Assembly (NCBI RefSeq): GCF_964340395.1
Contig: NC_135551.1
Location: forward strand, 2,655,001-2,719,000
Source: Glandiceps talaboti
Taxonomy: Eukaryota; Hemichordata; Enteropneusta; Spengelidae
Length of the DNA stretch: 64,000 nt
Direction: 5' to 3'
In this document: one piece after another, positions 32,084-43,084 of the stretch
Layout of the letters: the number at the start of each line of letters is the position of its first letter
Numbering within the stretch: the first letter of the stretch is position 1
Program-made: the position numbers and the translations under genes
The notes under the pieces: generated by a model
Told to the model about the DNA's origin: nothing
What the model saw: only the letters and a program-made list of their open reading frames with translations
The model's database searches: none

Positions 32084-33250
32084 AGCACAAGTGAACTACA
32101 ATGTAGGTTCAGTAGTGCTATAGGCACTGAGCGGTTTCTGTCCGTCTGTCTGTCTGTCTGTCTGTCTGTCTGTGTGTGTGTGTGGACGACTTAAACTCAA
32201 AAACTGCCAACCCGATTGCCTTGGTATTTGGTGGGGACATTAATTGTGGGGTCTAGTTGGGAAATTGTTCAAATGAAAATGATCGCATCACAGGTGTGTG
32301 ATTTGGGTAAAAAAGTGTGATTTTTGGGCTGAAACTTAATGGGGATGCAGCTTGGGGTGTATAGATGAAGAAATATTAAGCATATAATGATCTCATCCAC
32401 AATATGCAAATTAGGTGTAAAAATGTGCATTTTGGTCAAAAATGTATATCCCAAAATGTGCTAGGTCAGTGAGACTGAAACTTGGTCTGATGTTTCAAGA
32501 TATGTTATTCTGCAGATTTTGTTCAAAACATTTTGACCCTATTGGCCCTAGCAACCATGAGCACACCCTTAGCAACAGCCAGATGGGAGTACATTTTGGT
32601 CAAATAACAACATCATCTGGTAGGCAAATGAGTAAACATTCAAAAAAATATATATGCAAATATCCCTAGCAACCATGACCACGCCCATAGCAACAGCCAA
32701 ACGGCCGTGTATTTCACAAAGATAACAGGGGTTAAGACAATTGAATAAACATTCAAAAAATGTATGTAAATTTGCCTAGCAACAAGACCACGCCCATAGC
32801 AACAGCCAATCACATATATGTTGCAAAGATAACAACAGGAATAGAAAGACAAATGAATAAACATTCCAAAAATGTATGCAAATGTGTCTAGCAACAAGAC
32901 CACGGCCATAGCAACAGCTAAATAATCACGTATATTGCAAAGATGACAACAGGAATTGAAAGATAGATGAATAAACATTCAAAAAATGTATGCAAATGTG
33001 CCTAGCAACAAGACCACGCCCACAGAAACAGCCAAATGATCACATATATTGCAAAGATAATATCAGGATTTCATACGCAAGTGAACAAAAACATACAAAA
33101 ATGTATGCAAATATATCTAACAACATGACCACACCCACAGCAACAGCCAAATGATAGCGTATATCGCAAAGATAACAATATGGTTGGATAGGCAACTGGA
33201 TAGTCATTCAGCAAATGAACACCTATTGTTAGCATGGACTAGCATATGGA
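32084..33250. repeat. Dispersed repeat, copy 2, with about 113-bp modules
   Basis: The hairpin head at 32084-32119 (AGCACAAGTGAAC / GTTCAGTAGTGCT) is followed by TATAGGCAC, (CTGT)n(GT)n at 32136-32184, GACTTAAACTCAAAAACTG and GATTGCCTTGGTATTTGGTG. After 32640 come about five modules of about 113 bp, each with CTAGCAACAAGACCACGCCC, CATAGCAACAGCCAAA and a GCAAAGATAACA passage. Short open frames here are accidental. Confidence 0.8.
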
Positions 33251-35308
33251 TAAACATTTTTAAAAACTGTACAGTTGTGCTACAATGCCATTGACGGTAT
33301 TTTTTTTTACATCTCACACGTTTTCTGTTATGAATTACACAAACAAATTACAAACACTGATAGTGTGCATGCATGAAAAATTTATGCAGTGATGTATTTC
33401 ATCTCACTTTGAACACAAATCAGTGTCACTGTTACAAGGAAGATTCAAATGCAAAACTGTTTATTTGTGTTCACAGTGAGATTTAAATGTAACATTTGAT
33501 GTGTGTGCATGCATGCTATCAGTGTGTGTATTTGGATTGTGTCATTTGTAACAAACACATTGTACATACCTCCTCATTTTGGTAGTAACTATATCATTGT
33601 CTAAACAGTCACTTTCAGTTGAAAATGTACCCTACCTCAACAAGTTTCTTCACTGCCTTACATTTGGTTTTACTGGTGGTTTTTTCAACTTCCATTTTGT
33701 GCTTTCATTCGACTCCTGACTGATGTTAATGTTAATGTTATGTTCATGAAAGATGAAATGAGTGTATAATGTGTCAGATGTGACATATCTCACAACATTC
33801 ATCCTTCTGACATGTTTTGAATAGAAGTGCCAGTATGAAGGATACATCTCACTTTAGTCTGACTCTTATCTGTGGTGATACACTTCTAGTGTGTGTACTG
33901 ACTATGATATCCTGGGCATTTATTCCATGGCATGTCTTCTGTAAAATGTGTTGAGTATATAATGGATATCTTGTAGGACTTCACCTACTTTTATTTATTT
34001 ATTTTAAATATTTGTTTTGGTTAATAACTAACCTTTGAGACGTATGTTGTCAAAAGACCTGCACCAGTCCTGATTTCCTCCTCATTAGTTCTTAAAAAAT
34101 GACCAATGTCTTTGTAGGCACCCACTTATTGTAGTGAATTTTAGAATGACTGATGACACATCTGTGAGACTGAGGGCATGTTTCTTTTAAATGTATTTTA
34201 GAGAATGACTTACTAACTATGAGGGCATGCCACTCTGAAAATGATACTCAAATGACTGAAACAAGAAGGCAATTATCAATGATCGACTGGCCTTTAGAAA
34301 AGTTGTGAAGGACTTGGAGCCCATTTGCTTGCATATGTATTGAGAGGTTATGTTTTACCAAACTATTGTTATTATAGTAGCCTCTTGTCTAAAGTCCGTG
34401 TTACAAGGAAAACTTATGTCATAAGAAATACCCATACTACATGGATTACATGGCATTGAAGATGAAGATGGGTGTTCAGTGCATCTTACTTCATGACTAC
34501 ACACAAAACGTGTACAGTTTTTTCCATGTGTTGAAAGGTTCATATTTACAAAGCCAGCTTAAATGTCAGGAAAGATGAGCTTTCTACCAAATGATCTGAC
34601 ATCAAACCATCTTTACTTGTCCCTACTGGTCATATCATACCTCTGTAGTACTAAATGACACTGCCACAACTATGTTCAGTGCTAGGTGGTCTTCTAAAAA
34701 ATCATAGATGCTAACCCCCTAGTCTAGTCTATATTTTTTGTAAGTAGTGCGGTATTGGACCCCTCAAAAGAGTTGATTTATTTTATAAACCCAAGATAAA
34801 CAATGAGAGAGTTTGGTGGAAAGCTTGTAGCTAAGTGTACAGATTTCATGAATGGCTGCTGTGTAAAGAATAAAATACTATTATGATACTATTTTCTAGT
34901 TGTCCTGACTCTACTATGTTTGTCTATGTTTGCATTCACACCTTCACAGTCACTTTGTAAGCTAATATTCTATTCAGAGGTCATAATACTAAATAATGAC
35001 GTCATTAGGTGTTTACATATATTAAAAAAAAGTGTCTGTATTGGCATAGTATCGATTCTTTCATCCTTTCTAAACTGTACTCTTTCCAAATGCAGACACT
35101 GATAATGGTATATACTTTTTGAATACCTAATAGCATCATTATTTTGTATTATGGCCATCCTTGAATAGAATATTAGCTCACAAAGTTACTGTGGACACCT
35201 TGTATGTATTAATGTAGATATGTATTCTGCCAATGAAAATCATAAACATTTGCTGTTATTTTGAATGAACCAATTTTCAATTTAAGGGACATAAGCAGTG
35301 TTGTTTTT
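33251..35308. other. Intergenic, nothing recognised
   Basis: AT-rich, mostly unique sequence. No open frame above about 65 codons, no array, no recognisable gene. Confidence 0.6.
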
Positions 35309-35310
35309 TT

Positions 35311-35344
35311 CCTTCCGTAAGGAAGGAGATACTTTATGGCAGAA

Positions 35345-35379
<35 letters not shown>

Positions 35380-35965
35380 TTTGTCACCATTGATTATTTT
35401 TGGTAATTAGGCTATATCTTAAGATTGCATACTTCAAATTCAATATAATTTAGTACATACGTTAACCATAACAATCGCATATGTCCTGTAAAGGTTGTTG
35501 GTGTACCTTTCAGTGTTAATGAATAATTTGCATGATTATTGATTCTTGGTAATTAGGCTATATCTTATGATTGCATACTTCAATTTCAATACAATTCACT
35601 ACATACATTAACCATAACAAATTGTGTATGTCCTATAAAGTTAGTTAATGATGGTACCTTACAGTGTTAATGAATAATTTGCATAATTAATGATTTTCGG
35701 TAATTAAGCTATATCTTAAGACTGCATACTTCAATATCAATACAATTTAGTACATACGTTAAACATAACAGAGTGCATATCTCCTATAAAAGTTGTTGAT
35801 TTCGCTTGAAGATTTAGTGAATAATTTGCATAATTAATTGCTTTCGGTAATTAGGCTATATTTTAAGACTGCATACTTCAATTTCAATATAATTTACTTC
35901 ATACATTAAACATAAAGTTTATACGCCCTATAAAGTTTGTTGATGTACCATTACAGTGTTAATAA
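35311..35965. repeat. Hairpin-headed repeat with four 148-bp modules
   Basis: The palindromic head CCTTCCGTAAGGAAGG (35311-35326) is followed by GAGATACTTTATGGCAG, (GT)n at about 35346-35378, and then modules starting GGTAATTAGGCTATATCTTA at about 35402, 35549, 35698 and 35846 (period 147-149). Each module also has GCATACTTCAA and AATAATTTGCATAATTA. Confidence 0.85.
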
Positions 35966-36060
35966 CACCTAGCTCACCACACAGTCATTAAAGTGGTCAT
36001 ATGAATGAAAATTGGTCTATTTATCTGTGAACTTCAATTCATAAAACAAGTATTGTTTTT

Positions 36061-36390
36061 AGCTCCCATATGGGAGGTAATGTTGTGGTGACATATGTCT
36101 GTCTGTCTGTCTGTCTATCTGTCTGTGCAGAAATTTTGTTCCACTGATATATCAAAAAGTACTGAAGCAAATATTCTGCAATTTAATATGTGGCATTGTC
36201 AGGCTGTAACTTAGTGCTGATTAGTTTTTGGTGAGAGTGGCTTGCATAATTAATGATAATTTGCATAATTAATGATTTCACATGGGCTATATAATATGCA
36301 TAACGTCTGCACCAAATTCAACAAAACTTTCTACATCTATGGATCATACCATTTGTAACAATGTATGGCAAGACTTTTTTCACACTTTTT
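36061..36390. repeat. Hairpin-headed repeat, short copy
   Basis: The perfect 14-bp palindrome CTCCCATATGGGAG (36063-36076) is followed by GTAATGTTGTGGTGACATAT, (GTCT)n at 36096-36126, then body sequence with two TTGCATAATTAATGAT copies. Same architecture as the element at 35311 but with a different head. Confidence 0.65.
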
Positions 36391-36399
36391 TAGTTTTTT

Positions 36400-36950
36400 A
36401 GCACTACTAAACTTCTTAGGTTCAGTAGTGCTATAGGCATGGAAAAGTGGATGTGTGTGTGTGTGTGTAAACAACTTAAAGTCAAAAACCAATGGACTGA
36501 TTGCCATAATATTTGGTGGGTATACTACCTTTGATGTCTTGTTGGGAAAATGTTCAAATCAAAATGATCTTTCCATTGGTGTGTGATTTGGGTCAAAAAA
36601 ATGTGACAAAACACTAAACAAAAAAACTACTAGGCAGATAACTGCTTGGCAGATACTGAGGTCTGAAATTTGGTAAGAATGTCCTTAGGGGTGTTTATAT
36701 TAAGAATTGTTCATGACATGGTCATCCCATCAGTGATTTGCAAATTAGGTCTAAAAATGTGTCTTTTTGGTCAAAAATCTGTAATTCCAAAACTACGGAG
36801 CAGATTGAGCTGAGATTTCATGGGATGCACCTGGGGATGTGTGGATGGTGAATTAACAATTATAATCCCATCTAAATTGTGTTCCAAAAGCTTTTATCAA
36901 GAAAACTACATGGAGAATGGGGCTGAAACTCAGTGGGGATGTTTCAATGA
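36400..36950. repeat. Dispersed repeat, copy 3
   Basis: The hairpin head AGCACTACTAAAC ... TTCAGTAGTGCT (36400-36432) is followed by TATAGGCATGG, (GT)n at 36449-36468, AAACAACTTAAAGTCAAAAA, GATTGCCATAATATTTGGTG and modules with AACTAC and GGTCAAAAATCTGTAATTCC. It is closest to copy 1 at 20461. It is interrupted or ended by the inverted-repeat segment at 36955. Confidence 0.85.
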
Positions 36951-37097
36951 TGAGTGTAGGGACACTTCTCTTGTTTTGAACACGATTTTATATTCTGTAC
37001 ATTCGGCATCTCCAGAAGCACCACCCTCGTCGTCAAGAGACGATGCTTTCAGCGCATCGACAAGACCTAGTTGCGAGTTGTGATCTCCGCCAGACAT
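36930..37097 (-). pseudogene. Coding-like fragment of unknown identity
   Basis: On the minus strand an ATG (37097-37095) opens 55 codons: MSGGDHNSQLGLVDALKAS, then SLDDEGGASGDAECTEYK and IVFKTREVSL, before leaving the inverted-repeat arm and meeting TGA at 36932-36930. The composition (GC-richer, acidic, varied codons) is unlike the surrounding AT-rich repeats and resembles a genuine N-terminal exon. I do not recognise the family. It lies almost wholly between perfect 23-bp inverted repeats. It may be a captured first exon or a chance frame. Confidence 0.3.
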
Positions 37098-37133
37098 TTT
37101 GACATGTATAAAAACAAGAGAAGTGTCCCTACA
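36955..37133. mobile_element. Segment flanked by perfect 23-bp inverted repeats
   Basis: 36955-36977 (TGTAGGGACACTTCTCTTGT then TTT) is exactly complementary to 37111-37133. With a one-base gap the complementarity extends outward to CATCA-type flanks. The 133-bp interior is GC-rich and carries the coding-like fragment. No target duplication could be identified. Confidence 0.75.
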
Positions 37134-37210
37134 TCATCCAGAGATAAACCACAGGTCAGGTTCTCATTGGAAAGTCGAAGACATACACAGATTGAGGTAG
37201 ATAAATGGTC

Positions 37211-37384
37211 CAAAATTGAACAGTTGCGGGGCAAAGTGCTACGTCTAGCACTTCGCCGCTTTTTGACAAAGTGCTAGATCTAGCACTTCGCTAAGTGCTA
37301 GATCTAAGTGCTAGATCTAGCTCTTTGTCAAAAAGTGGCAAAGTGCTACATGTAGCACTTTGCCCCGCAACTGTTCCGATTTTG
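37211..37384. repeat. Nested palindrome, about 80-bp arms
   Basis: The outer arms (CAAAATTGAACAGTTGCGGG... and ...CCCGCAACTGTTCCGATTTTG) are complementary over about 80 bp with few mismatches. Inside, each arm is itself built of short palindromes such as AAGTGCTAGATCTAGCACTT, AAGTGCTACGTCTAGCACTT and AAGTGCTACATGTAGCACTT. The centre holds several overlapping GTGCTAGATCTA copies. Confidence 0.93.
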
Positions 37385-37610
37385 AATTCTTTGTTACATA
37401 TAACATGATATCGTTGCAACGATCGTCTGTGTCACAGTAGACGATTCATTGAACCTGCAACAAATATCCAAATGAATATTTCTGGAAAGTCAGTTTAATT
37501 TATAAAACAACACTTACCATACTGTTCTACTTTGAAATACAACACAAAACAGCATAAATCAAGTCAATGTTTGTAACTCAATAAATTGCAAAAAAAAATA
37601 TATATATATA
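37385..37610. other. Junction between palindrome and satellite
   Basis: It contains another short palindrome (ATCGTTGCAACGAT at about 37411-37424), CGTCTGTGTCACAGTAGACG, then AT-rich DNA ending in an A-run and (TA)n at about 37590-37610 directly before the satellite. Confidence 0.6.
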
Positions 37611-40600
37611 TTGTTCAACCTTCTCCTTAGCAACATTTGTAAACCAGTGATTTCTTTTATTGCAGTGCATGATGGGAATAGAATAGAATAATTTGATGGT
37701 AGAGTGGTGATTGTCCAACCTATATTGTAATGGAATAATCCTTCTCCTTAGTAACATTTGTAAACAACTAACTTTGTTCTTTTGCAATGTATGATGGGAA
37801 TAAAATGGAATAATTTGATGGTAGAGTAGTGATTGTCCAACCCCTATTGTAATGGAATAATCCTTCTCCTTAGTAACATTTGTAAACAACTAACTTTGTT
37901 CTATTGCAGTGCATGATGGGAATAGAATAGAATAATTTGATGGTAGAGTGGTGATTGTCCAACCCCTATTGTAATGGAATAATCCTTCTCCTTAGTAACA
38001 TTTGTAAACAACTAACTTTGTTCTTTTGCAATGTATGATGGGAATAAAATGGAATAATTTGATGGTAGAGTAGTGATTGTCCAACCCCTATTGTAATGGA
38101 ATAATCCTTCTCCTTAGTAACATTTGTAAACAACTAACTTTGTTCTATTGCAGTGCATGATGGGAATAGAATAGAATAATTTGATGGTAGAATGGTGATT
38201 ATCCATCATATATTAAAATGGAATAATACTCCTTAGTAACATTTGTAAACAACTAACTTTGTTCTATTGCAGTGCATGATGGGAATAGAATAGAATAATT
38301 TGATGGTAGAATGGTGATTATCCATCATATATTAAAATGGAATAATACTCCTTAGTAACATTTGTAAACAACTAACTTTGTTCTATTGCAGTGCATGATG
38401 GGAATAGAATAGAATAATTTGATGGTAGAATGGTGATTATCCATCATATATTAAAATGGAATAATACTCCTTAGTAACATTTGTAAACAACTAACTTTGT
38501 TCTATTGCAGTGCATGATGGGAATAGAATAGAATAATTTGATGGTAGTGGTGATTGTCCAACCTATATTAAAATGGAATAATACTCCTTAGTAACATTTG
38601 TAAACAACTAACTTTGTTCTATTGCAGTGCATGATGGGAATAGAATAGAATAATTTGATGGTAGTGGTGATTGTCCAACCTATATTAAAATGGAATAATA
38701 CTCCTTAGTAACATTTGTAAACAACTAACTTTGTTCTATTGCAGTGCATGATGGGAATAGAATAACATAATTTGATGGTAGTGGTGATTGTCCAACCTAT
38801 ATTAAAAAGGAATAATACTCCTTAGTAACATTTGTAAACAACTAACTTTGTTCTATTGCAGTGCATGATGGGAATAGAATAGAATAATTTGATGGTAGTG
38901 GTGATTGTTCAACCTGTATTAAAATTGAATAATACTCCTTAGTAACATTTGTAAACAACTAACTTTGTTCTATTGCAGTGCATGATGGGAATAGAATAGA
39001 ATAATTTGATGGTAGTGGTGATTGTTCAACCTGTATTAAAATGGAATAATACTCCTTAGTAACATTTGTAAACAACTAACTTTGTTCTATTGCAGTGCAT
39101 GATAGGAATAGAATAGAATAATTTGATGGTAGTGGTGATTGTCCAACCTATATTAAAATGGAATAATACTCCTTAGTAACATTTGTAAACAACTAACTTT
39201 GTTCTATTGCAGTGCATGATGGGAATAGAATAGAATAATTTGATGGTAGTGGTGATTGTTCAACCTGTATTAAAATGGAATAATACTCCTTAGTAACATT
39301 TGTAAACAACTAACTTTGTTCTATTGCAGTGCATGATGGGAATAGAATAGAATAATTTGATGGTAGTGGTGATTGTTCAACCTGTATTAAAATGGAATAA
39401 TACTCCTTAGTAACATTTGTAAACAACTAACTTTGTTCTATTGCAGTGCATGATGGGAATAGAATAGAATAATTTGATGGTAGTGGTGATTGTTCAACCT
39501 GTATTAAAATGGAATAATACTCCTTAGTAACATTTGTAAACAACTAACTTTGTTCTATTGCAGTGCATGATGGGAATAGAATAGAATAATTTGATGGTAG
39601 TGGTGATTGTCCAACCCCTATTGTAATGGAATAATCCTTCTCCTTAGTAACATTTGTAAACAACTAACTTTGTTCTATTGCAACGTATGATGGGAATAGA
39701 ATAGAATAATTTGATGGTAGTGGTGATTGTCCAGCCTATATTAAAATGGAATAATACTCCTTAGTAACATTTGTAAACAAGTGACTTTGTTCTATTGCAG
39801 TGCATGATGGGAAGAGAATAGAATAATTTGATGGTAGAATGGTGATCGTTCAACCTGTATTAAAATGGAATAATACTCCTTAGTAACATTTGTAAACAAG
39901 TGACTTTGTTCTATTGCAGTGCATGATGGGAATAGAATAGAATAATTTGATGGTAGTGGTGATTGTCCAACCCCTGTTGTAATGGAATAATCCTTCTCCT
40001 TAGTAACATTTGTAAACAACTAACTTTGTTCTATTGCAGTGCATGATGGGAATAGAATAGAATAATTTGATGGTAGAATGGTGATTATCCATCATATATT
40101 AAAATGGAATAATACTCCTTAGTAACATTTGTAAACAACTAACTTTGTTCTATTGCAGTGCATGATGGGAATAGAATAGAATAATTTGATGGTAGTGGTG
40201 ATTGTCCAACCTATATTAAAATGGAATAATACTCCTTAGTAACATTTGTAAACAACTAACTTTGTTCTATTGCAGTGCATGATAGGAATAGAATAGAATA
40301 ATTTGATGGTAGTGGTGATTGTCCAACCTATATTAAAATGGAATAATACTCCTTAGTAACATTTGTAAACAACTAACTTTGTTCTATTGCAGTGCATGAT
40401 GGGAATAGAATAGAATAATTTGATGGTAGAGTGGTGATTGTCCAACCTATATTAAAATGGAATAATACTCCTTAGTAACATTTGTAAATAATTAACTTTG
40501 TTCTATTGCAATGTATGATGGGAATAGAATAGAATAATTTTATGGTAGAATGGTGATTATCCAACCTATATTAAAATGGAATAATACTCCTTAGTAACAT

Positions 40601-43084
40601 TTGTAAAGAAGTGACTTTGTTCTATTGCAATGTATGATGGGAATAGAATAGAATAATTTGATGGTAGAGTGGTGATTGTTCAACCTATATTAAAATGGAA
40701 TAATACTCCTTAGTAACATTTGTAAACAAGTGACTTTGTTCTATTGCAGTGCATGATGGGAAGAGAATAGAATAATTTGATGGTAGAATGGTGATCGTTC
40801 AACCTGTATTAAAATGGAATAATACTCCTTAGTAACATTTGTAAACAAGTGACTTTGTTCTATTGCAATGTATGATGGGAATAGAATAGAATAATTTGAT
40901 GGTAGAATGGTGATCGTTCAACCTGTATTAAAATGGAATAATACTCCTTAGTAACATTTGTAAACAAGTGACTTTGTTCTATTGCAGTGCATGATGGGAA
41001 TAGAATAGAATAATTTGATGGTAGAGTGGTGATTATCCAACCTAAATTAAATTGGAATAAAACTCCTTAGTAACATTTGTAAACAAGTGACTTTGTTCTA
41101 TTGCAATGTATGATGGGAATAGAATAGAATAATTTGATGGTAGTGGTGATTATCCAATCTATATTAAAATGGAATAATACTCCTTAGGAACATTTGTAAA
41201 CAAGTGACTTTGTTCTATTGCAATGTATGATGGGAATAGAATGGAATAATTTGATGGTAGAATGGTGATTGTCCAACCTATATCAAAATGGAATAATACT
41301 CCTTAGTAACATTTGTAAAAAATTGACTTTATTCTATTGCAGTGCATGATGGGAATAGAATGGAATAATTTGATGTTAGAATTGTCATGGTTCAACCTAT
41401 ATTAAAATGGAATAATACTCCTTAGTAATGTTTGTAAACAAGTGACTTTGTTCTATTGCAGTGCATGATGGGAATAGAATAGAATAATTTGATGGTAGAG
41501 TGGCGAGTATCCAACCTATATTAAAATGGAATAATACTCCTTAGTAACGTTTGTAAATAATTGACTTTGTTCTATTGCAGTGCATGATGGGAATAGAATA
41601 GAATAATTTGATGGTAGAGTGGCGAGTATCCAACCTATATTAAAATAGAATAATACTCCTTAGTAATGTTTGTAAACAAATGACTTAATTTGTTCTATTG
41701 CAATGAATGGTTGGAATAGAATAGAATAATTTGATGGTAGAGTGGTGATTGTCCAACCCCTATTGTAATGGAATAATCCTTCTCCTTAGTAACATTTGTA
41801 AACAACTAACTTTGTTCTATTGCAATGTATGATGGGAATAGAATGTAATCATTTGATGTTAGAATGGTGATTGTCCAACGTATATTAAAATGAAATAATG
41901 TTCCTTAGTAACGTTTGTAAACAAGTGACTTTATTCTATTGCAGTGCATGATGGGAATAGAATGGAATAATTTGATGTTAGAATTGTGATTGTTCAACAT
42001 ATATTAAAATGGAATAATACTCCTTAGTAATGTTTGTAAACAACAAACTTTGTTCTTTTTTAATGTATGATGGGAATAAAATGGAATAATGCTCCTTAGT
42101 AACATTTGTAAAAAAGTGACTTTATTCTGTTGCAGTGCATGATGGGAATAGAATGGAATAATTTGATGTTAGAATTGTGATTGTTCAACATATATTAAAA
42201 TGAAATAATCCTTCTCCTTAGTAACATTTGTAAACAACTAACTTTGTTCTATTGCAGTGCATGATGGGAATAGAATAGAATAATTTGATGGTAGAATGGT
42301 GATTATCCATCATATATTAAAATGGAATAATACTCCTTAGTAACATTTGTAAACAACTAACTTTGTTCTATTGCAGTGCATGATGGGAATAGAATAGAAT
42401 AATTTGATGGTAGTGGTGATTGTCCAACCTATATTAAAATGGAATAATACTCCTTAGTAACATTTGTAAACAACTAACTTTGTTCTATTGCAGTGCATGA
42501 TGGGAATAGAATAGAATAATTTGATGGTAGTGGTGATTGTCCAACCTATATTAAAATGGAATAATACTCCTTAGTAACATTTGTAAACAACTAACTTTGT
42601 TCTATTGCAATGTATGATGGGAATAGAATAGAATAATTTGATGGTAGTGGTGATTCTCCAACCTATATTAAAATGGAATAATACTCCTTAGTAACATTTG
42701 TAAACAAGTGACTTTGTTCTATTGCAGTGCATGATGGGAATAGAATAGAATAATTTGATGGTAGTGGTGATTGTCCAACCTGTATTAAAATGGAATAATC
42801 CTTCTCCTTAGTAACATTTGTAAACAACTAACTTTGTTCTATTGCAGTGCATGATAGGAATAGAATAGAATAATTTGATGGTAGTGGTGATTGTCCAACC
42901 TATATTAAAATGGAATAATACTCCTTAGTAACATTTGTAAACAACTAACTTTGTTCTATTGCAGTGCATGATGGGAATAGAATAGAATAATTTGATGGTA
43001 GTGGTGATTGTTCAACCTGTATTAAAATGGAATAATACTCCTTAGTAACATTTGTAAACAACTAACTTTGTTCTATTGCAGTGC

